Source of the DNA: Lampris incognitus
Lineage: Eukaryota > Chordata > Actinopteri > Lampriformes > Lampridae
DNA length: 64,000 bases
Assembly (NCBI RefSeq): GCF_029633865.1
Contig: NC_079211.1
Location: forward strand, 144,850,270-144,914,269
Direction: 5' to 3'
Part shown: one piece after another, positions 32,501-47,500 of the stretch
Position numbering within the stretch: the first letter of the stretch is position 1
Layout of the letters: the number at the start of each line of letters is the position of its first letter
Program-made: the position numbers and the translations under genes
The notes under the pieces: model-generated
What the model saw: only the letters and a program-made list of their open reading frames with translations
Told to the model about the DNA's origin: nothing
The model's database searches: none

Positions 32501-35500
32501 CGAATTTTGGGGCAATACATGTGAAAATGGCAGTTAGTCACTTAGGGCATGTTTTTACCCAAAACCGTTTAGAAGCAAACTTACAAGGTACAAAGTGACA
32601 TCAGCATGTTAGGTGACAAATGGTGAGAGTTGTTCCTTCCACAGGATGTTGTGTTGCTGTAAAGCACCATGAGGTGAATTTGTGATATTAGGCTATACAA
32701 ATGAAATTGACTTGACTTAAATATTATTTATAAGTCACTGCACTGATTTGTAGAAATGGAAGAAGAAGTGAGACTTGCACAAATCTGTAAACTTCAAAAT
32801 GGTTGACAACTTTCAGGGCTGTTTTTGATGTATTGGTGGGGGGCGAATTGTCAGTCAATGAAAAGAAAATGTGGCGTGATGCCTCGAGCCAGCCTGGGAA
32901 AAAATACAAAACATGGCAAAACTAACTACAAGTAAAAAATTCTTTAAAAAAAGTGTGACTTCGGAAGCCATATATGACCCATGTACTCATGTCATTCACA
33001 GTACTCGGTTTCACATTTAGCCAGTATCTTAGAGAAAACAAAGTGACAAAAGCATAATAAATGATACTGGCTGCAAAGCATGCATGCAAGCGTCGACTGC
33101 AGCTAAACACTTCAGTTCAGCTACACAATTGCAATAGTGCATGAATGTAAGACGGTGGCACGCATACCCTTGTAGACTCTACATTTGTATAGGTTTGTAA
33201 AAATGAACAATAAATATCAATGCAAAGTAGAGGTCTAAAAGTGAACAATAAATATCAATTCAAATGTAATTCAAATGTAGATTTGTAAAATCCATTACTA
33301 AACACTTCAGTTCAGTCATCCAAACAGTTGCATTCCTTTGAACTCTACATTTGTATAGATTTGTAAAAAATACCTATAAATGCAAACTTTGTATAGGTTT
33401 GGATAAAATGATCAATGAAACTTGAGTTAAAACTTATCTACAAAATAATTGTATAAAGAGCTATTAATAATAAGGATGTGACATAAGTGTGTGCAGCTGA
33501 TAGGGAAAGCGTTTCATTGATGGTTGTTTGATGCAGGACAGCATTCTATAAAGTCAAAATATAGCGAATAAATTCAAATTAATCATATTTATGTTAACTT
33601 GTCCAACACAGCAACACTACATGAAAAGCACGTTTACAAATTACTTTAACACTGCCATGAGCATAAAAGTACAAAATCAGTGGCTTACCTTCACTTGAAG
33701 ATGAAGTCAGTTTGCCTGTCTTTCTCCACAAATCTCTCTGCGATCTCATTGTAGAATTATTATTTTTTGGTTCTGTAGTATCACCGGTCATTTGGATTGT
33801 ATTGAAATGAGGGCCAAGGCTGACAACCGCTCTTCTCCAGTCCTGTTTCAGCTGTAGGTCTTGATTCTTTTCAAAGCAGAGAAAACCTGTCCACAGAGGC
33901 CATGGTAGCTGGAAGCGTCAGGACGAGGCACAGCAAGTTGGTCGCTTCTAGTACACTCACCAAGTCATTTCTGTACAAGAAATCCAGAAGTTGTGCGGGT
34001 TTTTTTGCACGTATCGTTTGTGAACTATACAGTTCCAGTCGAGTCTGCTTTTATTCTAACGAAGTTCAAGTATTTTGTGTATGTCTCCAGGCTCTTCAGT
34101 AAGCTGTCATCAAAGCACCTGGACATCTGCTTAAATTTGCAGCTGTCAACTAAGTCGATGAACAAGAGCCTCCCAAAATGATCAAACCTGGTTTTAATTT
34201 GAGTGTTGATATTGTCCAAAATGTTGTGGAACAATACTCTCCTCTGATCTCTGATGGGCTGTTCACTCCTTGTCGCTGCATCGGTTAAGCCTAGTAGTTG
34301 ACATTTCTCCTCAAACCTGGCATAGAAGGGTTCAAAGTCCTTTCTTAGATGACCCACGACTGCCCTAGTGTCACCGACCTGCTCACAGCAAAAAGCTATA
34401 TCCATGAACTTGTTCTGCAGAACAGAAAAAAGTCCATCGGTTGCATTGAAAGTGTCTCCGTACACCATCAAGAGAAAACGGGTTGAAGCCTTCGACGGCC
34501 AAGCATCATACCCCACAGCCATTATCAAAATGTTGTTGTCCCAGCCCTCAGCTCTTTCAGAGATGAGACGGAACATGTCACGGAGGTCAGAATGGTAGAG
34601 ACCGATGATTTGTATCAACCTAGAGTGAGAGTTCCACCTGGTTGGCGCCACTTTGGGCATGTGATGCCTGATAACTTGGTCCAGCCAGCAGCTGAGTTCA
34701 TTTCACTGACTTAGTAAAAAAAGATGCCAGTCCCTCAAGCTGTTTTAAAGAAATAACCTGCAGTCTGTTATTGATTTGGCTGCTTGTGAGAGCACAAGAT
34801 TTAATTTGTGTATAACAGTGGATGAACAGTGCCTCGGGACTTCTTCTCTAATTTTCACCTGAAGTCCCATCAGATGCCATCACTGTGGCCTCAACATACT
34901 GTGCAACTAGCGTTTCCTTGCAATTGGAAGAATCTAAAATGCCCAAGACATGCGCTGCCACTGCAGCCAGCAGCTCTCTGGTCCTTGTTGACATCGCTAA
35001 ATCCCAAAAATGCCTCCTTAACTCCATTTTGGCAGACATACCGCAATACAACAGATGGCTGCCCTTTGTTGGTCGTGTCAGTGGTCTTATCGACATGTAC
35101 GGACACAAAAGGGGCTGAATTAATCTCATCTTGAATGTTATGTTGAAGATTGTCATTTACTGCCAGTATTTTTTTTTAAACTTATTTATTTATTCCCCAG
35201 CAGTCTGGGATAGGTTCCAGCATCCCGCGACCCTTAGTAGGATAAGCGGCTTGGATAATGGATGGGTGGATATATATTTATTTTACATCTTGCAAGTGAG
35301 TTGCTAGATTTACTAGCCCGACGTGGCGTTTTGCTTGTCCTGGGCAATCCTTATTTTTGCACCATGGACTGCCTCGGCACTTTCTTGATCTTTTCTCCAG
35401 TTTTTTTTTTCCACCCAGCTTATTTTGCACTGTTTTTTTTGTATGAGTTTTATTTAAATTTAAGGTACAGGAATGTCTACTGTAATATTTGAGCGCATCA

Positions 35501-38500
35501 ATAAACTACTGCAATGTTAAACTGTTAAGTAGTGTGTTATTTTGATAGAAAATGAATTTTTGATGGCACGGGTTTTCTGGTCCAAAAATGGTTTTTCTTG
35601 CAGTGCAACTGGTTTCGCGCTTAATATTGTTTGGCCCATGACTTCTTATATTTTTCTGTATGTGTCCCTCAACCAAAAAAGTTGGGGCCCCCCCTGTTTT
35701 AAGAGGAGCTGCCAATGATTGAACTGAGCTACGTGAAGCTCATTGTTAAACATACCTTCATGTTGCATGCTCGGGCATAAAAAGCGTATCTACAAGCTTT
35801 TCAGACTTTATGCAAGTAGGACACAGTAAAAACCCCAGGAACTAGCGGGTTCTGGTAAGCTTACTAGAAATATTACAGGTTCGGGCGGGTGGGTCAAAAA
35901 TGACACGATGGTGTTCCGAGTAAGTTGTAAATAATTTAAAGAAACGTTCCGTGCAATAGGCTAGGTTGTTGATTACTAATCCACCTTCTCTTCCCTGCTG
36001 TCTGTCATTCTCTCTCAAAACGCATGCACGAAAGAAGCTTTATCATCAATTTGAGATTGTGATTTTGGTCAATCGCTGTGTTTTAGTGTTGAGCCTTCGA
36101 CGTATCCATAGCTTTTGTTTACACCATAGATTTTTTTTTTTTTTTTTTTTTTTTTGGTCAGAAAAAGGTCAAGTCAATTTTATTGTGTAGCCCAGTATCA
36201 CAAAATACAGATTTGTCTCTGGACTTTACAGCAACACAACATCCTGTCCTTAGACCCTTGTATCGAATAAGGAATAACGCCCTAAATCAAAGCCTTTAAC
36301 AGGGAGAAAAAATAGAAACCCCAGGGAGTACCTCTGGGAGGTGTGTGCGAATGCGTCTTTAATGATAGGTTAATTGTTTTGCTGCTATTCAGCAATAAAG
36401 AAAAAAGTTAGGAACAGTTCGTCTGTTTTAGTAGCCTAGACCCAGATGCTGCTCGGCTAAGATACAATAGGCTAGTCTTCCAATCAGTGCATTATGCTAG
36501 GCAACTAGCCCAAACATGGAATAGTGCAACACTGCTCACTTTGATTTAGACTAGGCTAAACTTTGGAGGTTGTCTGGTCGGATTCGAGTGGTTAATGAAT
36601 ATTTTAGCGAGTCGGGCAGTGCAGATTGGCTCTTCACCCACACCCACTCGACCAGTGGGTGTGGGTTTAAAAAAAAAAAACCAACCTGTGTATCATTATT
36701 AGGAACCAAAGCCACCGATCTATACTGTGTGTGTCATGGTCAAGTGCTTATATCATTTTGGATGATAATTTTTAACCACATTGTGTTGTCAGGTACAAGT
36801 GGCTCTTCAATACAACTTCGGGCCAATTTCTTCCGCATGCTGTCCCAACCCCGATGGGTTCTCTATCAGTACCATGTGGAGTTTAACCCTCCAGTGGAGT
36901 CTAAACGGCTGCGTTCAGCCCTCCTTTTTCAACATGATGAAATTCTCGGTTCAGCACACACCTTTGATGGCAACCTTCTCTTCCTGCCTAAAAGACTGCA
37001 CAGCAAGGTAATCTGGAGGGCTAGAGAACTCAGCACTGTTTTGATATTAATATACACAGAATCCTGCATAGCCGCCTCAAAAAGGGCACCGTTGCATGGA
37101 AAAAGGAATGAAGTTTATTTTAATATTTGGCTTGTAATTTGCATGCCTTTCTCAAACTATATATGCATCACTGTTTTTTCATTGTTTACTGTTGTGGCAT
37201 GACTTTTGTGGATGCCTACAGTTTAGTTTCATTTCCTGAAATCAGTCTGATGTTTTGATTGTAGGAAAAACATGCCACCTATTGGCCAAATTCTTGGAAT
37301 GTTTGTCTGTCACTGCTAACCTAAACCAGTTGAGAACTGAACTGCTTCCAGAAGGTAACAGGGTCTGATGATTCTATAACCGGCCGGATGGATGCTTGCA
37401 TTATCCATTTTATTAGATTCCAAGTTTTTTTACTGGATCTTCTTTATAGGATAAAATACTTGGTTTTTCATACACTGTAAAACTGCTTTCTTTTCCTTAT
37501 ACACTACCGTTCAAAAGTTTGGGATCACCCAAACAATTTTGTGTTTTCCATGAAAAGTCACACTTATTCACCACCATATGTTGTGAAATGAATAGAAAAT
37601 AGAGTCAAGACATTGACAAGGTTAGAAATAATGATTTGTATTTGAAATAAGATTTTTTTTTACATCAAACTTTGCTTTCGTCAAAGAATCCTCCATTTGC
37701 AGCTATTACAGCATTGCAGACCTTTGGCATTCTAGCTGTTAATTTGTTGAGGTAATCTGGAGAAATTGCACCCCACGCTTCCAGAAGCAGCTCCCACAAG
37801 TTGGATTGGTTGGATGGGCACTTCTTGCGTACCATACGGTCAAGCTGCTCCCACAACAGCTCAATGGGGTTCAGATCTGGTGACTGCGCTGGCCACTCCA
37901 TTACCGATAGAATACCAGCTGCCTGCTTCTGCTCTAAATAGTTCTTGCACAATTTGGAGGTGTGTTTAGGGTCATTGTCCTGTTGTAGGATGAAATTGGC
38001 TCCAATCAAGCGCTGTCCACTGGGTATGGCATGGCGTTGCAAAATGGAGTGATAGCCTTCCTTATTCAGAATCCCTTTCACCCTGTACAAATCTCCCACC
38101 TTACCAGCACCAAAGCAACCCTAGACCATCACATTACCTCCACCATGCTTAACAGATGGCGTCAGGCATTCTTCCAGCATCTTTTCATTTGTTCTGCGTC
38201 TCACAAACGTTCTTTGTGATCCAAACACCTCAAACTTGGATTCATCCGTCCACAACACTTTTTTCCAGTCTTCCTCTGTCCAATGTCTGTGTTCTTTTGC
38301 CCATCTTAATCTTTTTTCTTTTATTGGTCAGTCTCAGATATGGCTTTTTCTTTGCCACTCTGCCCTGAAGCCCAGAATCCCGCAGCCGCCTCTTCACTGT
38401 AGATGTTGACACTGGTGTTTTGCGGGTACTATTTAATGAAGATGCCAGTTGGGGACCTGTGAGGCGTCTGTTTCTCAAACTAGAGACTCTAATGTACTTA

Positions 38501-41500
38501 TCTTCTTGCTCAGTTGTGCAACGCGGCCTCCCACTTCTTTTTCTACTCTGGTTAGAGCCTGTTTGTGCTGTCCTCTGAAGGGAGTAGTACACACCGGTGT
38601 AGGAAATCTGCAATTTCTCGCATGGAATAGCCTTCATTTCTAAGAACAAGAATAGACTGTCGAGTTTCAGATGAAAGTTCTTTTTCTGGCCATTTTGAGC
38701 GTTTAATTGACCCCACAAATGTGATGCTCCAGAAACTCAATCTGCTCAAAGGAAGGTCAGTTTTGTAGCTTCTGTAACGAGCTAAACTGTTTTCAGATGT
38801 GTGAACATGATTGCACAAGGGTTTTCTAATCATCAATTAGCCTTCTGAGCCAATGAGCAAACACATTGTACCATTAGAACACTGGAGTGATAGTTGCTTG
38901 AAATGGGCCTCTATACACCTATGTAGATATTGCACCAAAAACCAGACATTTGCAGCTAGAATAGTCATTTACCACATTAGCAATGTATAGTGTATTTCTT
39001 TAAAGTTAAGACTAGTTTAAAGTTATCTTCATTGAAAAGTACAGTGCTTTTCCTTCAAAAATATGGACATTTCAATGTGATCCCAAACTTTTGAACGGTA
39101 GTGTATATTGCTTGGGTTGCTTCTAAAGGAAGCAGTGTGATGAGCATATGAGAGAAACCATTGAAATTGTACTTGCGCTCCAATAAAAATGAGGCTCCTA
39201 CATCAACTGCTAGACTTAAATAAGCATGGGTAACACTTGAAATATCATCAGAGAGGAAAAATCCAGGTAGTACCAGTTAATCAAAGCCTTCACCCCACTG
39301 TATGATAAAATTTGTCTTTTACGTTTATCTGCTGTCACACTGAGCAATGGGATGAAATGAAAATCTTGATCAGTCTGGCCAGATTGTGCATTGGCACATA
39401 AATTATGATAGTAACGCACTGCGATTGGCTTGCAAGGCTATATCCGTAAAAGCATTTCACTCGCATATGATGGAACAACAGCACGCTGTTGCTGTGGGGC
39501 TGGTACTTTTTTTCCTGGCGAAAACAAAAGGAGAGGATATGGACTTGATTGTGACTTTGGATACAGCAGTACAGGCTCAACAACGTCTTCAAAGAGAGCT
39601 TCTTTTTTTTCTTGTGATATTCTGGATATAAGACAGTGCTTCATGCTGTTGCCCATAGCTCTAAAAGTCTCCCTTAATCCCACCCTCCGCCCGGGGAACA
39701 CTTCTTTTTTGAAGACAAGAATGTAACACACTGTCTCTGCTAATGTGTTTACCTTCACATGCAAGCATTGACGGCCTTTGTGGTGATGTATACATTTGTC
39801 AGATATTGGGATTGGCTTGTGAGTGGGGTCGCACTGCACAGTTCAGCTGAAAAAATTTTCTGACACTGCCAGTGTTAGTAGTCTACATCTGCATCCCATT
39901 GACAGTTAAAGGTCCTGTCAAATTGGAAAAGCCAAGATGAGTTAAAAAGGTGCATGCCCTAAGATTTTGGAAAGACATGTGTCTGCAACTCGGAAATGTG
40001 ACAAAGAAGAAATAAAATCACAGATGGTTAAGGGTCTGAATGGGCTTAGTTGCCCAAATTGGCTCCACACCATTCAGAGATCCTCAGTTAGAATACAGTG
40101 CATCCGGAAAGTATTCACACCCCTTCACTTTCTCCACATTTTGTTATGTTACAGCCTTATTCCAAAATGGATTAAATTCCTTTTTTCTCTTATCAGTCTA
40201 CATACAATACCCCATAATGACAAAGTGAAAAAGGTTTTGTAGAAATTTTTGCAAATTTATTAAAAATAAAAAAACTGAAATATTGCATGTACATAAGTAT
40301 TCACACCCTTTACTCAGTACTTGGTTGAGGCACCCTAGGCAGCGATTACAGTCTCAAGTCTTCTTGGGTATGACTACAAGCTTGGCACACTTATATTTGG
40401 GGTATTTCTCCCATTCTTCTCTGCAGATCCTCTCGAGCTCTGTAAGGTTAGATGGGGAGCGTTGCTGCACAGCTATTTTCAGGTCTTTCCAGAGATGTTC
40501 AATGGGGTTCAAGTCTGGGCTCTGGCTGGGCCACTCAAGGACATTCACAGACTTGTCCCGAAGCCACTCCTTTGTTGTCTTGGCTGTGTGCTTAGGATCG
40601 TTGACGTGTTGAAAGGTAAACCTTCGCCCCAGTCTGAGGTCCTGAGCGCTCTGGAGCAGGTTTTCGTCAAGGATCTCTCTGTACTTTGCCCCATTCATCT
40701 TTCCCTCGATCCTGACTAGTCTCCCAGTTCCTGCTGCTGAAGAACATCCCCACAGCATGATGCTGCCACCACCATGCTTCACTGTAGGGATGGTATTAGC
40801 AAGGTGGTGAGAGGTGCCTGGTTTCCTCCAGACGTGACGTTTGGCATTCAGGCCAAAGCGTTCAATCTTGGTTTCATCAGACCAGAGAATCTTGTTTCTC
40901 ATGGTCTGAGAGTCCTTTAGGTGCTTTCTGGCAAACTCCAAGCAGGCTGTCATGTGCCTTTTACTGAGCAGAGGCTTCCGTCTGGCCACTCTACCATAAA
41001 GGCCTGATTGGTGGAGTGCTGCAGAGATGGTTGTCCTTCTGGAAGGTTCTCCCATCTCCACAGAGGAACGCTGGAGCTCTGTCAAAGTGACCATCGGGTT
41101 CTTGGTCACCTCCCTGACCAAGGCCCTTCTCCCCCGATAGCTCAGTTTGGCTGGGTGGCCAGCTCTAGGAAGAGTCCTGGTGGATCCAAACTTCGTCCAT
41201 TTACGAATGATGGAGACCACTGTGCTCTTCGGGACCTTCAAAGCTGTAGAAATTGTTTTGTACCCTTCCCCAGGTCTGTGCCTCGATACAATCCTGTCTC
41301 GGCTGTCCACAGACAATTCCTTTGACTTCATGGCTTGGTTTCTGCTCTGACATGCACTGTCAACAGTGGGAGCTTATATAGACATGTGTGCCTTTCCAAA
41401 TCAGGTCCAATCAATTGAATTTACTACAGCTGGACTCCAAAAAAGATGTAGAAACATCTCAAGGATGATCAGTGGAAACAGGATGAACCTGAGCTCAATT

Positions 41501-44500
41501 TTGAGTGTCATAGCAAAGGGTGTGAATACTTATGTACATGCGATATTTCAGTTTTTTATTTTTAATAAATTTGCAAAAATTTCTACAAAACCTTTTTCAC
41601 TTTGTCATTATGGGGTATTGTGTGTAGATTGATGAGGAAAAAAAAGGGATTTAATCCATTTTGGAATAAGGCTGTAACAAAACAAAATGTGGGGAAAGTG
41701 AAGGGGTGTGAATACTTTGCGGATGCACTGTATATTTGCCACTAGTCTTGGCTATTCATCTAGCCAGCCAGACTAATATTGTGGACAGTTTTTCCTAACT
41801 GGGGGGTATATTTAATAATTTATTTATTTTGAGGATAAAGGTACTGTTGTTAAAAAGGAATGAGTACAGGGAATTATTAAGGAATCAAGTCATTCAATTA
41901 CTTAACTATCAAAATGTTTAAATCTCCCAACTTTACCAGTGACCTAGGAGGAATTATCATTTGTGGTTACCATCCTAAAAATTCTAGCTGGAAGTGTGGA
42001 AGGGCTGGTGAATCTGAAACTTTTAGTCGCCATGTTGTGACGTCGACTCGGTCCTTGCCCATATTACTAAAATATTATGTTCGCTCATTGTTAGGAGACT
42101 GTGCTTCATAGTGAGTCCAAGTGCGAAGGGAAGATTGTGGTAACTGTTACCCTGACCAGCGAACTGCCCCCTAGCTCACCAGTGTGCTTTCAATTTTACA
42201 ACATCATCTTTAGAAGGTGAGTATTGCATTTTTCAGGATTCCTACAAAGGTCAAGATCGCGTAGTTATGCTTTTAACAATTTATATTTTAATTCTCTTAA
42301 AATACTGAGAACTGAGAGATCATCAACGTTGAATCAGAGACAACGGAGCAACCAAATTCACCACTATGTTGATATGTGCATAATTTTAACGTCTATAGCT
42401 GAACATGTGTAGACAATTTAAGTGTTCAGTGGCAAAGAGTGTCCATACGGTTGAAAATATATCAATTTGGAAAAGGTAAAATGTCAAAGCCATCATTTAG
42501 TAGGTTGATGATCATGAGCCATACATTGAAATGACAATGAGAGTAAAAAGTAGGCCTGTCAACATGCACAGGTTGTGTATACTTAACATGATTTAGTCAG
42601 TGTACATGGGTCTTAGATGTCAGTTGAAATTATGCCTTGTTAACAATGGAGTGATGCGTTGTTCAGTTTTGATAGATGACACATTTTGTTGAGTTTTTAA
42701 CCCATTGTTTGTTTTTTTACAAATGAATACAAAGTCTTTTGAATGAGATTTATCGAACATCATGCATGAACCACACTGAATATGGACCCGATTCTGGGTA
42801 GATGCGTGGGCAAAGATAGATATTACGGGGGGCTTTGATGTGATGAAAAATAGTTTGAATTAATGTTAGCATTAGAAATGAGTTGTATATTGGAGTTTTA
42901 ATGTAGTCTTTACTGGAAAAACCAAAGATAAATATTTCTTTAGGGTTCTGAAAATGCTGAACATGCAGGCGATTGGACGCAACTACTACAACCCCAATGA
43001 CCAACTGACCATCCCACAGCACAAGTAGGTGTTTTACCTGTCTCACAATCTTTTTCTTTACTGAATGTAGAAGTGTTTTTATGTGGTGTATAATTTTGGC
43101 CCGGAATTTGTTGTAACTCAGTAAATCAAGTAACTCAGCTGGCACTTTCACATAAATTGAATAGCTGGTTAACTAAAAATGTGGTTGGAGTTAACGAAAT
43201 GGAGGTTAAGAATTCTATACCATTTACTGAATTTACAGCCTGAGTGTATAAGATGTTTTATTTTCTATGAAGTTGTATTGCTTTCAGCAAAAGTTCATAT
43301 TAAGACTTATTTTCTTGACTAATCAATTGTTTTTTTATAATCAACCTACATTTCGGGTGATAGATTCTAACCGGAAAACGTTGTTGAAAGCAGATGAATC
43401 CATACACAGGAGTTAAAAAGCTCATAAATTACATATCGGACTAGGGTCTTCTCTTAGAGCAATCCCAGAACCTTATACAAAGCAAGCAGAATGAACACCG
43501 TGTTTTTTTTTTTTACCCCTCCAAGGATGACCATCTGGCCTGGCTTTTGTACCAACATCCTGCAGTATGAGTCAAGCATCATGCTGTGTACTGACGTGAG
43601 CCACAAGGTGCTGCGCAGTGAGACGGTGCTTGATTTCATGACGACCCTAAAGCAGCAGTGTGGGAATCAGCGTTTTCCTGATGCCTGTATGAAGGAGCTG
43701 GTGGGCCTTATCGTACTCACAAAGTAAGGTCACATGTAACCTGCATAATAAGCCTAGCCACTTGTCTGCTGCAAGAAGTATTAAACTATTAGTCTATTTT
43801 TTTCACTCAAACGCCTTAGTAAAATGGAAGAGATGGTGCTGTTTTATCACCTAAGTGAGAAATCTTTCCTAAATTTCATTTCAACTTTAATTTTTCATTT
43901 TCTTTAATGGGAAATCTCCAGTATAAAGGGGTAGAAGTGTAGTGTTAAACTGGCTTAAAAAAAAAGAAACCTTAATACACGGGCGCTAATGTACCTTTTC
44001 AGTGAAACATTTATCTCATGGTAAACTTAATAAAATTCAAAACGTGATGGCTAGATTGAAGAAACGGGTTAAGGCAAAAGGGTGGTATAATTATTTAGAG
44101 TATTTCACCAAAGTTGATCTGGTGTATTAATTTACTGTCAGCAGAGGTGTACTATATGCACTTATTTAGGGCCGTCCACACCAAGAATGATACGTAATCG
44201 TTCGAACTCAAATTGATGGCAGCGTCCACACCACAACTATAATGATTATGACAGTGAGGAACAATATTGTAGGGATCACTTCCAGAGCGATTTGTTGAAT
44301 GATGGAAACACTTAGAGCCAGTCAAAATCCATCTGATTTTGTCACCTTCAGTGACAAGGATGTCATCTTCAGTATGGCAAATGACGTTGCAGAGAGAATT
44401 ATAATTGAGGTTAAAAAAAATCTTGTTAGATAAGTGTTTATAAAGATGCTATCATGACGAAGTACATCTGAGATGCAATTAGAGATGTACCGATCAACTT

Positions 44501-47500
44501 TTTTCAGTTCTGATCCCAATACTAGTCTTTCTTGACAAATATGACAATTTATAAAGCACTTGAGCTTATCTTGGCTGCCTTTATGTGATCACATTTTACT
44601 TTTGGGTCTTTATTTCTGCAGGTATAATAACAAAACCTACAGGATTGATGATATCGCGTGGGACCATACTCCCAACAACACATTTACGAAGGGAGAAGGG
44701 AAGATTTCTTTCAAAAACTACTACAAGAATGTAGGCTACTTCCTTTGAATATGTGTTGCTGTTAGAGGATGGTTGATATTGAGTAACTGATTAGTAATTA
44801 AAGGCTATAATTACTTTTAATAGGGGTGGCACAGTGGTTAGCGTGGGAGCCTCACAGCAAGAAGGTCCTGGGTTCGAGCCCCGAGGTAGTCCAACCTTGG
44901 GGGTTGTCCCAGGTCGTCCTCTGTGTGGAGTTTGCACGTTCTCACCATGTCTGCGTGGGTTTCTTCCGGATGCTTTGGTTTCCTCCCACAGTCCAAAGAC
45001 ATGTAGGCCAGGTGCATCGGCCATTCTAAATTGGCCCTAGATGTGTGTGTGTTTGTGTGTGCGCGCCTGGCCTGATGCCCTGTCCAGGGTGTCTCCCTGC
45101 CTGCTGTCCAATTACTTCTGGGATAGGTTCCAGCATCCCCGTGACCCTTAGTGGGATAAGCGGATTAGCTAATTGATGGATGGAATTGCTTTTCATAAGG
45201 TGTAGGCTTTTTTTCTTCTTCTTATAAAAGAACCTATCCTTTTTAAAGTAATTTTTCTATCAAATTGAACCAGCTTTGTTATAGAAAATTGTCCAAAGGA
45301 ATTGAATCGAGTGCAACTGGACTTGGTATATATCCGTGAAGACGTTTCGCCTCTCATCCAAGAGGCTTCGTCAGTTCGTGCCTTTCTGACTAGACCAAGC
45401 TAGTCTGCCTGGCTGGTGATGAAACTCAGATTTATCCTCTTTGGAGTCGTTATCAGAGCTAATGATGTCCATGGCTCTTTGTGTTCCGATGTTTAGCAAC
45501 GCCTGTTATCTCTTGGATTCAATTCCTTTGGGTAACCATGACCTGAATGAATGAGAACATTCACAGATACAGAAAATTGTGTATCTAACTAATGGCATAC
45601 AAGGTTGAGGGACACTTAACTGCTTATTAGATGCAGAATATGTGAGCCTTTGTGACTGTTAGGAATTGATGTGCTGGTGTTAAATCTATTCCATAGATTC
45701 AGTCTGTACTTAAACCCTCTATCTTTAGCAATATGGCTTGGACATCACTGATAGTAACCAGGTGTTACTGGTCAGCCATGTCAAAAGGATGGGTCCTTCT
45801 GGGCAGCCGCCTCCTGGTCCAGCCATGCTTATCCCAGAGTTTTGCTACCTTACAGGTACCAGCTTATTCAGGCAATGCCTGACTCCTTGTTCTGACCCAT
45901 TACATTCTAGACATTTAGCTAATTGTGTTATACATGGCATCCGACAGTGGGTACAACAACAGAATAAACTCAATTTATAGCTAATTGAAGGATTACTGCA
46001 CTGTCAAATCTGTGGGTATTTTGTCAAATTCAAACAGTTCTGTTAAAATTGCTGTAGCACGACAACAGGAGCAAGTTTTTTTGTTTTTTGCGAAGAATTT
46101 CAATTGGGATATAAACGTGTCTTGTTCTTGTGTGGTCCCTAATTAGAGACTTTTTTGGCTTCTTCATACAGCTGGGAATAATTTGACACTTGGAACAGTT
46201 GTTTAATATTGAGTGTATTCAGAAATTAAGAAATGGTTGCCCAACACGCAGAAGTACTTTCCTTAAAAAAAATGCAATAATTGAAAACCTTACAACTATA
46301 AACCAGTGTCCTCACAAATACTGGAACAAATTAACCTTATAATTTATTCGCTGGTAAAGACATAAGGAAGGAGGAAATTATATGTATAAAGATAATTACA
46401 TTAATTTAGAAAAATTAAAATCGAATTTTTTCCCACAGGACTGACAGATAAAATGCGGGCTGACTTCAGCATAATGAAAGATTTGGCCATCCACACCAGA
46501 CTGACCCCAGAAGAGAAGGAGAGACGCCTCATCGGATTTGCTAATATCTTGAAAAAGTTAGTCACATCTAAACATCCACATATACTTAACAATTAACTGA
46601 TGTTGAGTCTTTTTTTCTTTTAACAAGGTTTAATTTCAATTTTCAAAAATCTCCCACAAATCCAACCCCAACCCACAGCCCCATACAATCTACCACACTC
46701 CCACCCCACCTGGCATGCCACCCAAATGGCATGAATAAATTTGAACCATAACAAAAACTAAGAAGGTAACCAAGTAAAAAGCACAAATTAAATAAACAAA
46801 AGAAAAAGGGAAATGTTTAACTAAAAACCTAAGTAAATAAGTAAAAGGGTTACAGGAGAATAGAAGAAAAAGGGTTGAAGAGATTGCAAGCCCGTCAACC
46901 TTGGCCACCAAAGGGCTTCAATGTCGAAAATATGAATGACACGGCTGAATGACATTTCCATATTGGTGGAATTTGGATATAGATCCTCTCATGGTCAATC
47001 TAATCTTTTGTAATTTCAATGACTGCATAAGCTCTACACCATTTCTTCTGTATATAGAGGAGGAGTGTATCCTCATAATTACTCATAATTACTAGATCCC
47101 AAGATTCCTCTGGAATGGACATGTCCATCACTCCCATCAATTTTTTTTTTTTTAGGGGTTCAAGTGCTATTTGGCCAAAAGTATTAATTGCATAATAAAA
47201 TCAACTGATATACCCTTTTTCAGCAGGATTAATTTCAAGAACACAGTTCAGTTGGGTCTTTGGAGGCAGAACTGAGAAGCAATCAGATTTAAAGTCTGCA
47301 AATATCTGAAAAAGTGACTTCGAAGTAAATTAAACTTCTCAGAAGACACAAAAGTGTCATCAATAAATGGCTCCTCCAAAGTGAATATTCCATTGAGCCT
47401 CCAAAGTTCAAAGGCTCCATCAGAAATGGAGGGGACAAAAGACTGGGTTTTTTTCCTAACAGGGGTACCAATAGGGAGAGCTTTAAATTTGAAAGCTTGT

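Noticed and set aside
35506..35715. A minus-strand frame near the hAT relic as its N-terminal zinc finger
   Set aside because: No recognisable BED or TTF cysteine/histidine pattern, so it was not added to the hAT annotation.
39386..39839. Short open frames between the two Tc1 elements as a host exon
   Set aside because: No family resemblance, frames on both strands are equally open, and the piwil1 reading phase runs directly from exon 4 to exon 5 without them.
40354..41331. A domesticated Tc1-derived host gene
   Set aside because: The element still has both inverted ends and its TA duplication, lacks a catalytic Asp and has a shifted C-terminus. Without expression or selection data it is best called a dead copy.
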